Part shown: positions 61,128 through 61,700 of the stretch, piece after piece
Layout: the number at the start of each line of letters is the position of its first letter
Position numbering within the stretch: position 1 is the stretch's first letter
NCBI GenBank assembly: GCA_016201275.1
Contig: JACQDB010000016.1
Coordinates: 1-61,700, forward strand
DNA: 61,700 nt
Source of the DNA: Acidobacteriota bacterium
GTDB lineage: Bacteria; Acidobacteriota; Blastocatellia; UBA7656
Direction: 5' to 3'
The notes under the pieces: generated by a model
The model's input: only the letters and a program-made list of their open reading frames with translations
Told to the model about the DNA's origin: nothing
Databases searched by the model: none
Translations under genes and position numbers: made by a program

Positions 61128-61447
61128 AAGGTACAGTGGTCATCTTTCCGTTTCCGTTTTCGGATTTAAGCGATACGAAGCGGCGACCTTGCTTGATCAT
61201 TTCACGCCTGGATGGTGATGACGCCATGCTTTGCATGATTACCTCACAAACCGTTTATGATAGCGATAGTGTGGAACTGACGAATGGTGATTTTGAAACA
61301 GGAAAAATGAATTATAGCCCTTCAAACATTCGTCCAAATCGTATCTTTACTGCCGATACAAATGAAATTTTATATATGATAGGAAAGTTAAAAGAAGAAA
61401 AAATGAAGGGAGTGACCGATAAACTTATTGAGATTTTTTCAAGGTAA
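61112..61447 (+). CDS. PemK/MazF-family mRNA interferase toxin
   Basis: 111 residues from ATG 61112 (GAGGA within the antitoxin end). MGGFVKGTVVIFPFPFSDLSDTKRRPCLIIS is the family's N-terminal strand pair with the KRRP motif; MLCMITSQ carries the Ser/Thr site and YSPSNIRPNRIFTAD the second. MazF toxins cut single-stranded mRNA at short sequences and are restrained by the upstream antitoxin. Slightly AT-rich, like its neighbours, and adjacent to an IS630-family end, suggesting transfer. Confidence 0.85.
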   Translation: MGGFVKGTVVIFPFPFSDLSDTKRRPCLIISRLDGDDAMLCMITSQTVYDSDSVELTNGDFETGKMNYSPSNIRPNRIFTADTNEILYMIGKLKEEKMKGVTDKLIEIFSR

Positions 61448-61592
61448 GAAAGAAGTAATACTGAGCGAAACCGTAACGATTACTGCAAAATCAACGGCGA
61501 ATGAATTGGATAAATGGAGAATTACGAATCACAATCCTTTTGAGACTAGAGCGCTGAACCTAGTAGTCAGTCATTTTGAATTTGAAGGATAG
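61428..61592 (+). pseudogene. Possible IS-interrupted small ORF resembling the antitoxin N-terminus
   Basis: In-frame text from TTG 61428 reads ...SETVTITAKSTANELDKWRITNHNPFET; its VTITAKSTANEL start parallels TITITAKTIAEQL of the antitoxin at 60912. After 61547 the sequence continues into the putative insertion-sequence end and stops at 61592. No good start codon is seen, so this may be a remnant of a related gene truncated by the element. Confidence 0.3.
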
Positions 61593-61700
61593 AGACGATG
61601 AAGCTTGATGCGAGCATCAGAGGAAGTGAACTGCCAATTGATGCAGGCTCGGGCTTCATTGCGTTTATCTTCATAAGCTTTGATCTCGCGCTTGAGCGTT
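61547..61700. mobile_element. IS630-family insertion sequence, right part (runs off window)
   Basis: A TA at 61547-61548 begins TAGAGCGCTGAACC, sharing TAGAGCGC with the start of the family B element at 5057. It is followed within 25 bp by the stop codon of a minus-strand transposase. The far end lies beyond the window, so the boundary is provisional. Confidence 0.5.
61571..61700 (-). CDS. IS630-family transposase, C-terminal fragment (partial at window edge)
   Basis: Reading leftward from the edge, the frame gives ...REIKAYEDKRNEARACINWQ followed by FTSSDARIKLHRLYPSNSK and a stop at 61571. The INWQFT-x-x-DARIKL-x-RLYP ending is characteristic of IS630-family DDE transposases, which insert at TA. 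Only the last 42 residues are in the window; the catalytic DDE residues lie beyond it. Confidence 0.8.
   Translation of the reverse strand, partial: TLKREIKAYEDKRNEARACINWQFTSSDARIKLHRLYPSNSK

Overview
The window reads as a chromosomal segment of an Acidobacteriota bacterium, most likely Blastocatellia. Supporting signs are a VWFA-related Acidobacterial-domain protein (44857-46878), a bacillithiol-pathway bshC, a Pkn-type Ser/Thr kinase, many secreted proteins of acidobacterial type, medium-GC coding DNA, and unusually dense palindromic and MITE-like repeats between genes. No rRNA, tRNA or CRISPR array was recognised. The lineage call is inference from gene content.

Layout. 0-6.7 kb: a repeat-rich edge, a Ser/Thr kinase, a secreted tandem GlcG/HbpS-domain protein, a repeat-packed intergenic region, and two small uncharacterised proteins, one of them zinc-ribbon-like. 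6.8-12.2 kb: a glycerol facilitator, a MauG-type dihaem peroxidase fused to a beta-helix, and a subtilisin. 12.3-21 kb: a GAF-GAF-AAA+ sigma-54 activator, a secreted two-repeat protein, a GH36-like glycosidase and aconitase. 21-25.6 kb: a 950-bp repeat cluster, a copper module (CusF-SCO1 fusion plus CusF lipoprotein) and an ABC exporter pair. 25.7-41 kb: a two-armed polysaccharide locus. The minus arm has a GT4, an ATP-grasp enzyme, a PHP protein and a deacetylase. The plus arm has a GT4, a deacetylase/beta-helix fusion, a CelD-type GNAT, a deacetylase, a GT4, a second GNAT, a JmjC-like cupin and a GT2. 41-48.4 kb: a DUF5522 microprotein, an M28 peptidase, an Ig-like secreted protein, an SDR, the VWFA protein and a GT-C mannosyltransferase. 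48.8-59.5 kb: a CDF metal exporter, DUF4440 and DUF4440-FKBP proteins, bshC, a DapA-family lyase, a sigma-54-driven membrane microprotein, fmt, DUF1003, MaoC, a DUF2889-like protein and transaldolase. 59.9-61.7 kb: a visibly AT-richer island with a proteasome-like Ntn hydrolase, an antitoxin/MazF-type toxin pair, a possible truncated ORF, and the 3' end of an IS630-family transposase.

How the genes work together. The 25.7-41 kb block makes and modifies a surface glycan: glycosyltransferases, NodB deacetylases, an ATP-grasp ligase and two CelD/FemAB-like acyltransferases. It shows no Wzx/Wzy or sugar-nucleotide genes here. The copper module and the CDF exporter are metal-handling units. The least ordinary features are: (1) the proteasome-like hydrolase, with Ser rather than Thr at the mature N-terminus, next to a toxin-antitoxin pair in an IS-flanked AT-rich island; (2) a near-perfect sigma-54 promoter, hairpin leader, 53-residue membrane protein and plus-strand terminator at 54.4-54.9 kb; (3) two different enzyme/beta-helix fusions; and (4) nested families of palindromic mobile repeats, including an inverted pair of about 290-bp composite repeats 21 kb apart and a 288-bp element with a clean 8-bp target duplication.
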